Numbered from the stretch's first letter, positions 25,223-33,381 are shown. The stretch is 36,553 nt of DNA from RGIG5327 sp045612485 (GCA_045612485.1 JAZKZE010000036.1:1-36553), one strand, 5' to 3'. Notes: a model not told the origin generated them from the letters alone. Program-made: numbers and translations.

Positions 25223-26533
25223 TTAAAGGGCGGGAGTTGCTTTTTTGTTTGCGTTGCGCTGTCTTCTCTGCGGGGGAGTGGGCATAAAAGGACTTCTTTT
25301 GGCTCCGGAACGCATGGAGGAAGATTTTTTTGGGGAAATGATTTCCACACCGGTAACGATCTCATCGCCTTCTTTGATGTCTCCTGAAAGGATCTCGGTA
25401 GTGAATCCGTCGGAAAGACCGGTTTTCACCTGTACCGGAACAGCTTTATTTTCCCGCAATACCCAGACAAGGCGTTTGCCTTTTTCCACTTCCGGTCTCA
25501 CTGCTGCCGGAGGAGTGAACCGCAAAGCGATATTGGGGACGGAAAGAACATTTTTACGCTGGGCAAGAATAAATTTTACATTGGCAGTAAGGTAGGGCAG
25601 AAGCGTTCCGTCAGAGTTGTCGGTACCTACTTCCACTACATACGTTACCACATTCTGGGACATGGTGGCATTCAGTCTTATTTTCTGGACTTTCCCCTCA
25701 AATTTTCTTCCCTGAAAGGCATCCACCGTAAATATCACATCCTGCCCTACTTTGATATTTCCCACGTCTGCTTCATTGACGGAAACCCATACTTCCATTT
25801 TTTTCAGGTCTTTGGCAATGAGGAAAAGACTGGGGGCACTCATGCTGGAAACCACTGTCTGACCTACACTTACCCGGCGGTCGATGATCACCCCGTCCAC
25901 CGGGGATTTGATCACGCAGTAATCCAGATTGCGTTTGGCGTAACTGTGAGCAGCATTGGCACTGGCAAGCTGGGCTTTGGATACCCCGATCTGGGCTTTT
26001 GCTACAGCAAGGGCGGCACGGGCAGTTTCGTAATCGGCTTTGGCACTGTCATAAGCACTCTGGGCAATGGCACGCACCGGTCCGAGAGTCCTGGCGCGTT
26101 CATAATTGAGTTTGGCAAGATTGAGTTTGGCTTCGCTCTGCAAAACGCTTGCTTCCGCACTGGTAATGGCGGCTTTTGCCTGCAACTGCTGTGCTTCCGC
26201 ACTTTTGAGATTGGAAAGATAAAGGGAGTCATCAATATTGGCAAGAACCATGCCTTCTTTCACTCTTGAACCGTAATTGACCTCCTGACCGTTGGCATCT
26301 GTACCGAATTTGGCGATCATACCCTGTACCTGGGCACCTACATTCACCAGTTCTTCCGGTTCAACGGTACCTGTGGCACTGATGGAACGCATAATATCGC
26401 TTTTTGCGGCTTTTTCTGTAACGAATACGGTTTTTTCATCATTGCCGGCATACTTGCGGTAGCCAAGATATGCCGCACCCAGGATCAGAGCAAGGACAAG
26501 GATGACCAGAAAACTTTTCAGCAGATTTTTCAT
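25223..26533 (-). CDS. MacA-like periplasmic adaptor (HlyD family)
   Basis: A 436-residue membrane-fusion protein. It has an N-terminal membrane anchor (MKNLLKSFLVILVLALILGA), biotinyl-lipoyl-like halves (SATGTVEPEELVNVGAQVQG and YCVIKSPVDGVIIDR), and between them a helical hairpin rich in Ala, Lys and Gln (residues ~100-190). Beta-barrel and membrane-proximal domains follow. The extreme C-terminus is basic and Pro/Gln/Arg-rich. ATG 26533 is chosen because GGAG is 9 nt upstream; earlier in-frame ATGs lie in a promoter-like AT-rich stretch. It links the ABC unit to an outer-membrane channel. Confidence 0.93.
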   Translation of the reverse strand: MKNLLKSFLVILVLALILGAAYLGYRKYAGNDEKTVFVTEKAAKSDIMRSISATGTVEPEELVNVGAQVQGMIAKFGTDANGQEVNYGSRVKEGMVLANIDDSLYLSNLKSAEAQQLQAKAAITSAEASVLQSEAKLNLAKLNYERARTLGPVRAIAQSAYDSAKADYETARAALAVAKAQIGVSKAQLASANAAHSYAKRNLDYCVIKSPVDGVIIDRRVSVGQTVVSSMSAPSLFLIAKDLKKMEVWVSVNEADVGNIKVGQDVIFTVDAFQGRKFEGKVQKIRLNATMSQNVVTYVVEVGTDNSDGTLLPYLTANVKFILAQRKNVLSVPNIALRFTPPAAVRPEVEKGKRLVWVLRENKAVPVQVKTGLSDGFTTEILSGDIKEGDEIVTGVEIISPKKSSSMRSGAKRSPFMPTPPQRRQRNANKKATPAL

Positions 26534-26640
26534 TTCTTTACTCCTTTTCTTTTGATATTTTATCTGTTTCTGTACAACAAAACGCATACGCAGATCAGAA
26601 TATTGTTTTGAAATCAAAATATTTTTCAAAAATAAACAAC

Positions 26641-26700
26641 TTTCCGGAGCCTTTGACAGCAGTCCTGCTGTCAAAGGTCCGTTTTTCCATTCTCCGGAAA
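26641..26700 (-). terminator. Nested hairpin after argC, probable terminator or structured leader
   Basis: An inner stem with 13-bp arms (CCTTTGACAGCAG at 26650-26662; its complement at 26665-26677) sits inside an outer 9-bp stem TTTCCGGAG (26641-26649) / CTCCGGAAA (26692-26700). It lies 20 bp past the argC stop. On minus no immediate T-run follows the inner stem, so termination is not proved. It could also be part of the macA leader. Confidence 0.55.
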
Positions 26701-26719
26701 AGGAGTTTACAGAAAAATA

Positions 26720-27655
26720 TCAGATATCCAGACCCGTTGCCGGATCTTTTTTCATTACAATATTCATACATTCCACCGCGGCGCCGGAAGCACCTTTGCC
26801 CAGATTGTCATAGCGGGCAATAAGCAGCATACGGTCTTCATTTCCTTCCACTGTGATCTGCATGGAATCTTTATTTTTCAGTTTGTTTGCGGAAAGCAGC
26901 CCGTTTTCTGAAGCGTTTTCCTCATACTTTACGATTTCTGTCGTATAAAGATCTTTGTAAACCTTTTTAACATCTTCAATGGTTGCACCGTTGAGGAGCT
27001 GTTCTTTGAAGAGGGGGACAGTTACCAGCATACCGCTGTAAAAGCCATCCACAATGGGACAGAACACGGGAGGTGTCTTCAATCCGGTGACAGCATTCAT
27101 CTCTTTCAGGTGTTTATGCTGCTGAGTGAGAGCATACTGTCTGGGAGCGTTGAATGTATCCGGTCTTGCAGGATCTTCATATTCTGCGATCATCTTTTTT
27201 CCGCCTCCGCTGTAACCGGTGATACTGTGGCAGGTAAGAAGGACGTTTTCAGAAATCAGACCTTTTTCGATAAGAGGTTTGACCAATGCAATAAATCCGC
27301 TGGCATGACAGCCGGGGACAGCGATCCTTTTGGATGCAGCTACTTTATTGAAAGATTCCGGGGAAAGTTCCGGAAAACCGTAAGTCCAGTCGCTTAAAGT
27401 TCTGTGGGCTGTGGAGGTATCCAGTACCACAACAGAATCATTTTCGATCATGGAAACGGCTTCTCTGGAGGCATCGTCAGGAAGACAGAGAAATGCAATA
27501 TCGCATCTATTGAGCATTTCTTTGCGTTTCGCGGGGTCTTTTCTGTCCTCTTCGGAGAGAGTAAGCAAGGTGATGTCGCTGCGGCTCTGGAGCCGGTCGT
27601 AGATCCGAAGTCCGGTGGTGCCGGCCTTCCCGTCGATGAATACTTTTGTTGTCAT
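26720..27655 (-). CDS. argC: N-acetyl-gamma-glutamyl-phosphate reductase, type 2
   Basis: A 311-residue NADP-dependent reductase of arginine biosynthesis, converting N-acetylglutamyl phosphate to the semialdehyde. The nucleotide loop GKAGTTGL is at 9-16, and the catalytic cysteine C116 is in VPGCHASGF. Length and the compact N-terminus fit the shorter type 2 ArgC. ATG 27655 is chosen because the homologous N-terminus (MTTKVFIDGKAG) begins there. The ribosome binding site is weak (AAAGAA). No other arginine gene is adjacent. Confidence 0.93.
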   Translation of the reverse strand: MTTKVFIDGKAGTTGLRIYDRLQSRSDITLLTLSEEDRKDPAKRKEMLNRCDIAFLCLPDDASREAVSMIENDSVVVLDTSTAHRTLSDWTYGFPELSPESFNKVAASKRIAVPGCHASGFIALVKPLIEKGLISENVLLTCHSITGYSGGGKKMIAEYEDPARPDTFNAPRQYALTQQHKHLKEMNAVTGLKTPPVFCPIVDGFYSGMLVTVPLFKEQLLNGATIEDVKKVYKDLYTTEIVKYEENASENGLLSANKLKNKDSMQITVEGNEDRMLLIARYDNLGKGASGAAVECMNIVMKKDPATGLDI

Positions 27656-27732
27656 TTTTAATTCTTTCTTTTTGTTCCGGCAATGCCGTCTTTGTGGCAG
27701 GAGACTTCGACCCTGCCGTGAGTTGTATCCAT

Positions 27733-27762
27733 ATAATATACTCCCACTTTGCCGGAAATCAA
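27733..27762 (-). promoter_or_regulatory. Promoter for argC
   Basis: On minus TTGATT (27762-27757), then 16-18 bp, then TATATT/TATTAT (27740-27733). An imperfect palindrome CCAA-N9-TTGG lies just upstream at 27769-27785 and could be a regulator site. The leader downstream contains a GGCAGG/CCTGCC hairpin. Confidence 0.5.
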
Positions 27763-27876
27763 CTCTTTCCAAATATATATATTGGCAATTTTCAGAAATG
27801 AGATGCTGTATATAGCCATTTGAAGAGTGCATACGGAATTTTTTTATTTTTTGAAATCATCTTTCCGTGAGCAAAT

Positions 27877-27904
27877 TTGATTTTTTTCTTCAACGCGTTA
27901 TATT
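27877..27904 (+). promoter_or_regulatory. Promoter for the secreted helical protein
   Basis: TTGATT (27877-27882), 16 bp, TATATT (27899-27904), 45 bp before the ATG at 27949. Confidence 0.5.
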
Positions 27905-27948
27905 AGTAGAAAATCCACAATTTTTATTTACATGGGAGATTTTACTTT

Positions 27949-28959
27949 ATGAAAAAGAGCGTATTTCTTTTATTTTCTGCCGTCCTTCTTCTTCCTTTTT
28001 TTCTGAAGGGGGAGCCTGCTGATTACGGAAAGATCCTTGCAAAAGCAAAGGAAGGGAAAGTAACTCATCAGGAGATGCTGGATGCCCAGAAAAAATGTTA
28101 TAAAGAGTATATCACCTATTTCCGCAAAAAATATGCTGCCTGTACCGCCGCCCAGGAAAAACGCAATGTTTTTCTCAACCGTTTTGCCAAAGAGGATAAA
28201 AAACTTGCCCCTGTGATCGCAAAATTCAACAGCGGACTTATCCGTAATGCCATTGATAAACAGATCTTTTCAGAAGTATATAAAAAGTTTTCCGCCAATA
28301 AGGATTTTATGACCATCGACCGGGAACTCTGGGAACAGAAGACTTCTGCTGCTTATGCTTCTGTAAGTTCCCAGCTTTCCAATGATAAGAAAGATCTGGA
28401 AAAAGCCTATACGGATACTTTGAAAGACCTTTCCGGATGGCTGGAAAAATTCATGGTTGAAAAAATGGCGGAAAGTGCCGCTTCTGCAAAGGGAAAAGGT
28501 TCTTCTGTTTACAAAGCCGCCCTTGCTGAGATCGAAAACTATAAGAAAAATGCCGACCCCAAAGAGATGGTCAAGTCCAGACGCAATATCACCATGTACA
28601 GCAAGTATCTTTTCAAGGCTGCCCTGAAAAAAGCCCCTGAACTGGAAAAAATCATGCTTGAAGCGGAAAATCTGAACAAACAGCGGATCAAACGGGAGTT
28701 GGAACTGGAATTGCTGCATAAAGATGCTGCATACGCCAGATATACGGCATCCTTCGGTCTTCAGCAGCCGGTGAAGGGAGATTCCATGCAGGAGATCGTT
28801 ATGAAAGATCCTGTCTATAGCGGTCTTGTTAAGAAACTGGGGGAACTCAATAAGAAAAGACAGCTTCTTTCCCGTAAATTTATGAACCGTACCGGTGAGC
28901 CTGCCATACGGGAACTTGCCCATATTATAAAGATCCTGCGGGATGCAGGTAAAAAATAA
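27949..28959 (+). CDS. Secreted alpha-helical protein of unknown function
   Basis: A 336-residue protein with a clear signal peptide (MKKSVFLLFSAVLLLPFFLKG). The rest is Lys/Glu/Ala-rich and predicted by composition to be almost wholly helical, with coiled-coil-like stretches (for example LEKIMLEAENLNKQRIKREL). No catalytic motif or known family is recognised. A single cysteine pair lies near residues 50-65. GGGAG precedes the ATG. It has its own promoter and terminator and no operon partner. Confidence 0.75.
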   Translation: MKKSVFLLFSAVLLLPFFLKGEPADYGKILAKAKEGKVTHQEMLDAQKKCYKEYITYFRKKYAACTAAQEKRNVFLNRFAKEDKKLAPVIAKFNSGLIRNAIDKQIFSEVYKKFSANKDFMTIDRELWEQKTSAAYASVSSQLSNDKKDLEKAYTDTLKDLSGWLEKFMVEKMAESAASAKGKGSSVYKAALAEIENYKKNADPKEMVKSRRNITMYSKYLFKAALKKAPELEKIMLEAENLNKQRIKRELELELLHKDAAYARYTASFGLQQPVKGDSMQEIVMKDPVYSGLVKKLGELNKKRQLLSRKFMNRTGEPAIRELAHIIKILRDAGKK

Positions 28960-28994
28960 AAATAAGTGTTCCCTTCTCTATATGTAACGGCATA

Positions 28995-29032
28995 AAAAAT
29001 CCGGTCTGAAAAGTTTTCCAGACCGGATTTTT
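28995..29032. terminator. Bidirectional terminator
   Basis: A 14-bp stem: AAAAATCCGGTCTG (28995-29008) with its complement (29019-29032), bounded by A and T runs. It serves the plus gene ending at 28959 and the minus gene ending at 29062. Confidence 0.85.
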
Positions 29033-29061
29033 GCCTTTTTACAAATGTCTTTCAGGACTTT

Positions 29062-30453
29062 TTATTTTTTCTTTGTCCTGTCACCATTTGCACTCCACGC
29101 TTCGGTGACTCTTTTCACCAGAACAGGCTGGGGGGCCTGATCGGGGGTAAACTCTTTTACAAGAGTATTGAGAATGTTGATGACCTGGGTACCGGTATCA
29201 GGAGCAAATCTTGCATTCACGGTTTCATAGCCGCCTCTGCCTTCAACAAAGCAGTCAGGACTGGGTACATAACCAAGCTGATCGCTTGCCAGCTGTGAGT
29301 ACCAGGTGAAGGGGAAGTGGGAAGCAGCTTTGAAATCCAGAGCGTACTGGGCAAACATTTCCCCGGAAGAGCTTCCGATCACCAGAGGTCCGATCTGGAT
29401 GGCACGCAATGTTTCCACCGGATGGGGGTTGGCTTTGTAATTGAGATCCGCCATAACAAGATATTTGCAGCGGTCAAATTCCGGATCGTCTTTTGTTGCG
29501 TGTTTATAGGCTTCCGCCACTCTTTCCTCATCGGGTTTCTTTCTGTCAAGGATAAGGTCTTTTTTCAGAACACGCAATGTGGAACATTCCCCGCGGTCGG
29601 CGTTGGCAAGGATCTTGATGACTTCCGCACCTACACTTCTGCCCAGTTTATAGGCAATGGGTTTACCCATATCTTTTTTAAGACTCAGATTGTCGATTTG
29701 TGTTACGTCACCGGAGGCACCGTTGATGTAAACTGCTCCGATATGCTGACCGAATACCCCTTTGACGGTTCTTACGGCTACTCCGGGGAAGTCGGAGGAG
29801 GCTCCTTCCAGGTTGATGCAGGCGTGGCAGGAGAAGTTCATCACACAGCCAAGCAGTTCTTCTGTACCTTTTTTCCAGATACCCATTGCCCCCACTTCAT
29901 CGTCCACGGGACCGGCATAATCCTCATTTTGAGGGTTGCCTTTGCCGGGATGGGTGAGAGCTGTACCGTCTTTCATGCTGATACGGCGGTTGAAGATCAG
30001 ATTTTCCACTCTGCCTCTGCCGAAGGAGAAATCCACTTCCTCCACTCTTTCAGCAGCAAGGGTGACGGCGGTAACGACCTGTTTAAGACAGAAATTATAA
30101 TATGTTGCGTCATGGTAGGTAAGGACGTTTCGCATATTGTCAAGGACATCCGGAGGCAGTTTGTCTTCACTGGGGAAGGGGTCACGCAAGTTTCCGCCGG
30201 AGTGGGTATGGGAGCCGCTCATGATAACTTCAAAATCCGGCAGAGCTTCTTCCACTTTCTTACGGAATTGCGGGCCTGTGGAGATAGTGTCGATACCCAC
30301 AAGAGCGATCTTTTTTTCGCCGTCATCAAATACGACTGCACGAACCTGGAGCTGGTCACAGATGACTTTGATCAGCCGTTTGGTGAAACCGCCGGGACAC
30401 TCTGTTCCCAAAGACGGGGTGATGTCGCACTCGTAAAAACCTGCTTTGATCAT
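29062..30453 (-). CDS. Neutral/alkaline ceramidase-like protein (N-terminal domain type)
   Basis: A 463-residue protein of the neutral/alkaline non-lysosomal ceramidase N-terminal family. It starts MIKAGFYECDITP, has the zinc-type histidines in SGSHTHSG (around 79-86) and NFSCHACI, and the family phrase NGASGDV. It lacks a signal peptide and the C-terminal domain of full ceramidases, so it may be a cytoplasmic hydrolase of another amide or ester. Such genes are common in Lentisphaerae and Planctomycetes; the substrate is unproved. AAGGA lies 9 nt before the ATG. Confidence 0.83.
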   Translation of the reverse strand: MIKAGFYECDITPSLGTECPGGFTKRLIKVICDQLQVRAVVFDDGEKKIALVGIDTISTGPQFRKKVEEALPDFEVIMSGSHTHSGGNLRDPFPSEDKLPPDVLDNMRNVLTYHDATYYNFCLKQVVTAVTLAAERVEEVDFSFGRGRVENLIFNRRISMKDGTALTHPGKGNPQNEDYAGPVDDEVGAMGIWKKGTEELLGCVMNFSCHACINLEGASSDFPGVAVRTVKGVFGQHIGAVYINGASGDVTQIDNLSLKKDMGKPIAYKLGRSVGAEVIKILANADRGECSTLRVLKKDLILDRKKPDEERVAEAYKHATKDDPEFDRCKYLVMADLNYKANPHPVETLRAIQIGPLVIGSSSGEMFAQYALDFKAASHFPFTWYSQLASDQLGYVPSPDCFVEGRGGYETVNARFAPDTGTQVINILNTLVKEFTPDQAPQPVLVKRVTEAWSANGDRTKKK

Positions 30454-30551
30454 TTTTCTTTTCCTTATTTTATTTGAGGGGTTGAAAATGTTTACTGAAA
30501 TTTTACATTATTCCTGCATGGAAGAACCGTAAAATCTTTTTTCACAGAATT

Positions 30552-30579
30552 ACTATACACACTTCCTGTATCTTTGCAA
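30552..30579 (-). promoter_or_regulatory. Promoter for the ceramidase-like gene
   Basis: On minus TTGCAA (30579-30574), 16 bp, TATAGT (30557-30552). The start codon is 98 bp downstream. Direct repeats TTCACAGAA flank it near 30541 and 30585. Confidence 0.5.
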
Positions 30580-30617
30580 AGCTGTTTCACAGAAAAAAGT
30601 TGCTTGAAATGATACAA

Positions 30618-30629
30618 AACAACGTTGTT
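30618..30629. promoter_or_regulatory. Perfect palindrome AACAACGTTGTT, operator candidate
   Basis: A 12-bp perfect palindrome with a central CG, the form typical of LacI/GalR-family operators. It lies about 40 bp upstream of the -35 of the ceramidase-like gene, in the 230-bp gap after ctpA. No regulator gene of that family is in the window. Confidence 0.4.
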
Positions 30630-30683
30630 ATGATATTTTTCCGATTTTTTTGACCGGAAACGCATTTTTTTAACAAACTTTTT

Positions 30684-32024
30684 TTACTTCTGCATGATCA
30701 TGATCCCGTGAAGTATCTCCAATGCCCGTTGAAGCTGCCGGTCTTTTTCTACTGTTTTTTTCATTTCCTCTTCAGAATGCATCATCCTGCCGGGGGAGAG
30801 GGTGGCAAGTTCAAACTGTTCCGCATGGGTCAGCGGTATGACGATATCCGGGAAGATGCCTTTTTTATGAATGGTCTTTCCGGAAGGGAGAAAATATTTT
30901 GCCGTGGTAAGCCGCAATGCACCGGAATCCTTTCCAAGCGGCATAATGGTCTGTACCGAACCTTTTCCGAAAGAACGTGTTCCGGCTAGTACGGCTCTGC
31001 GGTTGTCCCGCAATGCTCCGGCAAAAATCTCTGCGGCACTGGCGGAATTGCCGTTGATGAGGATGACAATAGGCCAGTCAGGGGCTTTGGGGACATCCAG
31101 ACTGCGGAAAGTGCGTTTGGAATCCGGCAGTCTTCCGGAAGTGGAAACGATCTCTTTGCCGGTTTCAAGGAAGATGCTGCATGTGCCGATAGCGGAAACA
31201 AGCAGTCCGCCGGGATTGTTCCTTAAGTCGATGACAAGTCCTTTGATGTTTCTCTTTCTGAATCCTTCCACGGCTTTTGCCAGATCCTCTGCTGTGGTTG
31301 CGGAAAACTGTGTGATACGCAAATAGCCGTAAGCGTTACGCAGAAGTGCCTGATTGATGACGGTATTGATCTTTACATTTCCCCTGCGTACGGCAAGAAC
31401 CAGAGGAGCTTTTTCCCCTTTGCGTATGATCTGCAACCTGACAAGGGAACCATTTTCCCCCTTGATGAGTTTGACACATTCCTCCACATTCATTCCGGAG
31501 ATATTTTTTCCGTCCACAGAAAGAAGGTGATCTCCGGTGCGTACTCCCGCTTTTTCCGCAGGACTGCCGTCAAAGACATTGATGATCTCCACGGTATGAC
31601 CTCTCCCGGCGATGGTTACACCGATGCCGGCAAAACTTCCTTTTGTATCTTCTTCCAGATGACTTGCCTGCTCTTCAGAAATATAGGCACTGAAGGGATC
31701 CAGTTCCCGGACAAGTCCCCGCAGGGCTTTCTGCAAAAGAGCTTTTGTGGTGACTTTATCCTCATCCACATAGGCTTTGCGGATCATTTCCAATGTACGG
31801 AAAAAGAAGGCAATATCCTCATAGGGGAGAGTATCTTCCGTGAGGGCTTTTCTGCTGTCCGGCACCGGAACCGGGATAGCGGGCAGTTTCAGTTCCTCTT
31901 TCTTTTCCGGTTTCGCCGCCTCCTTCTTTTCTTTTCCGTCAGCGGCAGAAAGAAAACTGCGGGGCCAGGACAAAAGAAACAGTCCGGCAAGAAGATATAA
32001 AAAGATTTTTTTTGTATAACTCAT
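30684..32024 (-). CDS. C-terminal processing peptidase (S41, CtpA-like)
   Basis: A 446-residue exported protease. A signal peptide or anchor (residues ~7-27) is followed by a Lys/Glu/Pro-rich linker, a helical segment, and a PDZ domain (~130-205, with GIGVTIAGRG and SPAEKAGVRTGDHLLSVDG). The S41 catalytic core follows, with Ser329 in NGNSASAAE and Lys354 in SFGKGSVQ; the 25-residue spacing matches the Ser-Lys dyad of the family. CtpA proteases trim or degrade periplasmic proteins. AGGAG precedes the ATG. It is divergent from pseudopilin gene A. Confidence 0.95.
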   Translation of the reverse strand: MSYTKKIFLYLLAGLFLLSWPRSFLSAADGKEKKEAAKPEKKEELKLPAIPVPVPDSRKALTEDTLPYEDIAFFFRTLEMIRKAYVDEDKVTTKALLQKALRGLVRELDPFSAYISEEQASHLEEDTKGSFAGIGVTIAGRGHTVEIINVFDGSPAEKAGVRTGDHLLSVDGKNISGMNVEECVKLIKGENGSLVRLQIIRKGEKAPLVLAVRRGNVKINTVINQALLRNAYGYLRITQFSATTAEDLAKAVEGFRKRNIKGLVIDLRNNPGGLLVSAIGTCSIFLETGKEIVSTSGRLPDSKRTFRSLDVPKAPDWPIVILINGNSASAAEIFAGALRDNRRAVLAGTRSFGKGSVQTIMPLGKDSGALRLTTAKYFLPSGKTIHKKGIFPDIVIPLTHAEQFELATLSPGRMMHSEEEMKKTVEKDRQLQRALEILHGIMIMQK

Positions 32025-32054
32025 GGCAGATCTCCTGTATTGATATTGTCACAT

Positions 32055-32083
32055 AATCTATATTGCAGAGGGAAAAGTTTCAA
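32055..32083 (-). promoter_or_regulatory. Promoter for ctpA
   Basis: On minus TTGAAA (32083-32078), 17 bp, TAGATT (32060-32055), about 30 bp before the ATG. Confidence 0.4.
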
Positions 32084-32143
32084 ACTGCTTTCCGGAAAAA
32101 TCGTTTCAAAAACACTTTTTTTTACTTTTTTCTGCTAGTGCAC

Positions 32144-32171
32144 TTGAAAAAAATGCAAATCCGGATAAAAT
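32144..32171 (+). promoter_or_regulatory. Promoter for pseudopilin gene A
   Basis: TTGAAA (32144-32149), 16 bp, TAAAAT (32166-32171). This predicts a leader of about 185 nt containing the left inverted-repeat arm. Short CCGGAA/TTCCGG repeats at 32178-32216 could form small hairpins in the leader. Confidence 0.45.
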
Positions 32172-32246
32172 ATATACCCGGAAAGATATTGTTCCGGAAA
32201 TAAAAGACTTTTCCGGTAATGATATATTTTTTTCAGTGTATTCCGT

Positions 32247-32379
32247 GTCGCATAATATACATTATGTGATGTAAGGAGCGGATGTTTTCTGCACAAAACC
32301 TGTATGACAGGGGGGATGGAATACACAAAAAAGGATATAAACAAGCACAACGGAGGTAACATAATGTATATTATGCGAC
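32247..32379 (+). repeat. Inverted-repeat pair enclosing the pseudopilin A start
   Basis: The left arm 32247-32267 (core CATAATATACATTATG) and the right arm 32359-32379 are perfect 21-bp reverse complements separated by 91 bp. The right arm contains the start codon (32364-32366) and codons to CGAC; the SD GGAGG (32352-32356) lies just before it. Each arm is itself nearly palindromic (CATAAT-N4-ATTATG). The same pair recurs at 36386-36517. In RNA the arms can form a long stem burying the start codon. Confidence 0.9.
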
Positions 32380-33128
32380 GTAAAAACTTTACACTCATTG
32401 AATTGTTGGTGGTCATAGCTATCATTGCCATTCTTGCGGGGATGCTTCTTCCTGCATTGAAAAAGGCAAGGGAGGTTGCCCGTTCTGCGGCATGTGTCAA
32501 CAGTAAACGGCAGACAGGGTTGTATTTTATGAACTACTCTGTGGATTATAAAGAATGGACTGTCAGTCACGGGTATGTTTCCAAGACCTTTGAAGGTAAA
32601 GGGGAGAATGTATACTGGTATAAGCTACTGGAAACTCTTGGATATTATCCGGTGGAGGTATATACAAAATTGACAAATGTATTTAAATGTTCTTCTATCA
32701 ATGGGGTCAATGGTCAGGTACATATCAATGCCGGATGCAATCCGAGTATTTCCGACGGAATGCTTTATACCAATGGCAATAACGGGAAATTCAGATCCAC
32801 TTATGTGAACAAATTTTATAAAGAAGGCGGGAATACATGGCAGTTTTTCAAACCTTCCACGGTACTGTTTATGCCTTCCAAACTCTACTGGCTTGCGGAT
32901 GCGGAATCTTTTATCGGTTCTCCGGCATTTCCCCACAGCAGAAATTCCAATATGTACTTTATTGACGGTCATGTGGAACCTGTCAGTTACATCCACAAGG
33001 GAAAATTTGCCAAATACTCCACAAGTTTCGTTCAGGGGCTGTCAAGGCTTGCCAATCCGGGGCTTCTGGTCTGGTCGGGTATCGGCGGAGCCAATTACCA
33101 TGGTTATCCCTACCGGCAGAATCCGTAA
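32364..33128 (+). CDS. Pseudopilin-like protein A (H-X9-DG type)
   Basis: A 254-residue protein that begins MYIMRRKN then FTLIELLVVIAIIAILAG, a prepilin leader with hydrophobic helix. A globular domain follows, with two free cysteines and the signature H-X9-DG (HSRNSNMYFIDG). The residue before the cleavage-site Phe is Asn rather than Gly. ATG 32364 has GGAGG 7 nt upstream; a second ATG (codon 4) is in the same repeat arm. Proteins of this kind are numerous in Lentisphaerae; type II secretion-like pseudopilin is the family assignment, but the role is unknown. Confidence 0.88.
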   Translation: MYIMRRKNFTLIELLVVIAIIAILAGMLLPALKKAREVARSAACVNSKRQTGLYFMNYSVDYKEWTVSHGYVSKTFEGKGENVYWYKLLETLGYYPVEVYTKLTNVFKCSSINGVNGQVHINAGCNPSISDGMLYTNGNNGKFRSTYVNKFYKEGGNTWQFFKPSTVLFMPSKLYWLADAESFIGSPAFPHSRNSNMYFIDGHVEPVSYIHKGKFAKYSTSFVQGLSRLANPGLLVWSGIGGANYHGYPYRQNP

Positions 33129-33174
33129 CAGATTTCTGTATGTGTGCATGAGAAGAAAATTGCCGCCTTATCCC

Positions 33175-33219
33175 GGTATGGCGGAAGTGCAGGTTGTCAT
33201 TGCAGACTTTTGCCATACC
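33175..33219 (+). other. Strong RNA hairpin between pseudopilin A and accD
   Basis: GGTATGGCGGAAGT (33175-33188) pairs with ACTTTTGCCATACC (33206-33219), using two G-U pairs. The inner TGCA/TGCA can extend it. A competing short stem CCGCC/GGCGG lies at 33163-33184. There is no T-run after it, so it is not a simple terminator. It may stabilise the 3' end of the pseudopilin mRNA. Confidence 0.5.
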
Positions 33220-33283
33220 CTTGTACTTCTTCCGTCCGGAGATGGATATTGAAGAGTGATAAAATAATTTTTTGATAAATTAC

Positions 33284-33312
33284 TTGCAGTTTCTGTGAAT
33301 GCGGGTTATAGT
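33284..33312 (+). promoter_or_regulatory. Promoter for accD
   Basis: TTGCAG (33284-33289), 17 bp, TATAGT (33307-33312), about 70 bp before the start codon. Confidence 0.55.
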
Positions 33313-33381
33313 ATAGGATAATAAAAAGTTTTTCCTCCGGGGAAAATTCGATTACGGAAACACTAAAACAGGATGAATTAT

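Noticed and set aside
24404..26533. Naming the exporter macAB and assigning macrolide efflux
   Set aside because: The family match is clear, but substrate cannot be inferred and no TolC partner is visible, so symbols were left blank.
29317..30477. A 386-codon open frame on the plus strand
   Set aside because: It is antisense to the ceramidase-like gene, whose family motifs are clear on minus; no ribosome binding site or motif.
32268..32358. Invertible promoter between inverted repeats
   Set aside because: Considered because of the repeat pair, but the best promoters at both loci lie upstream of the left arm and no recombinase gene is in the window. Kept only as a test, not as the main reading.
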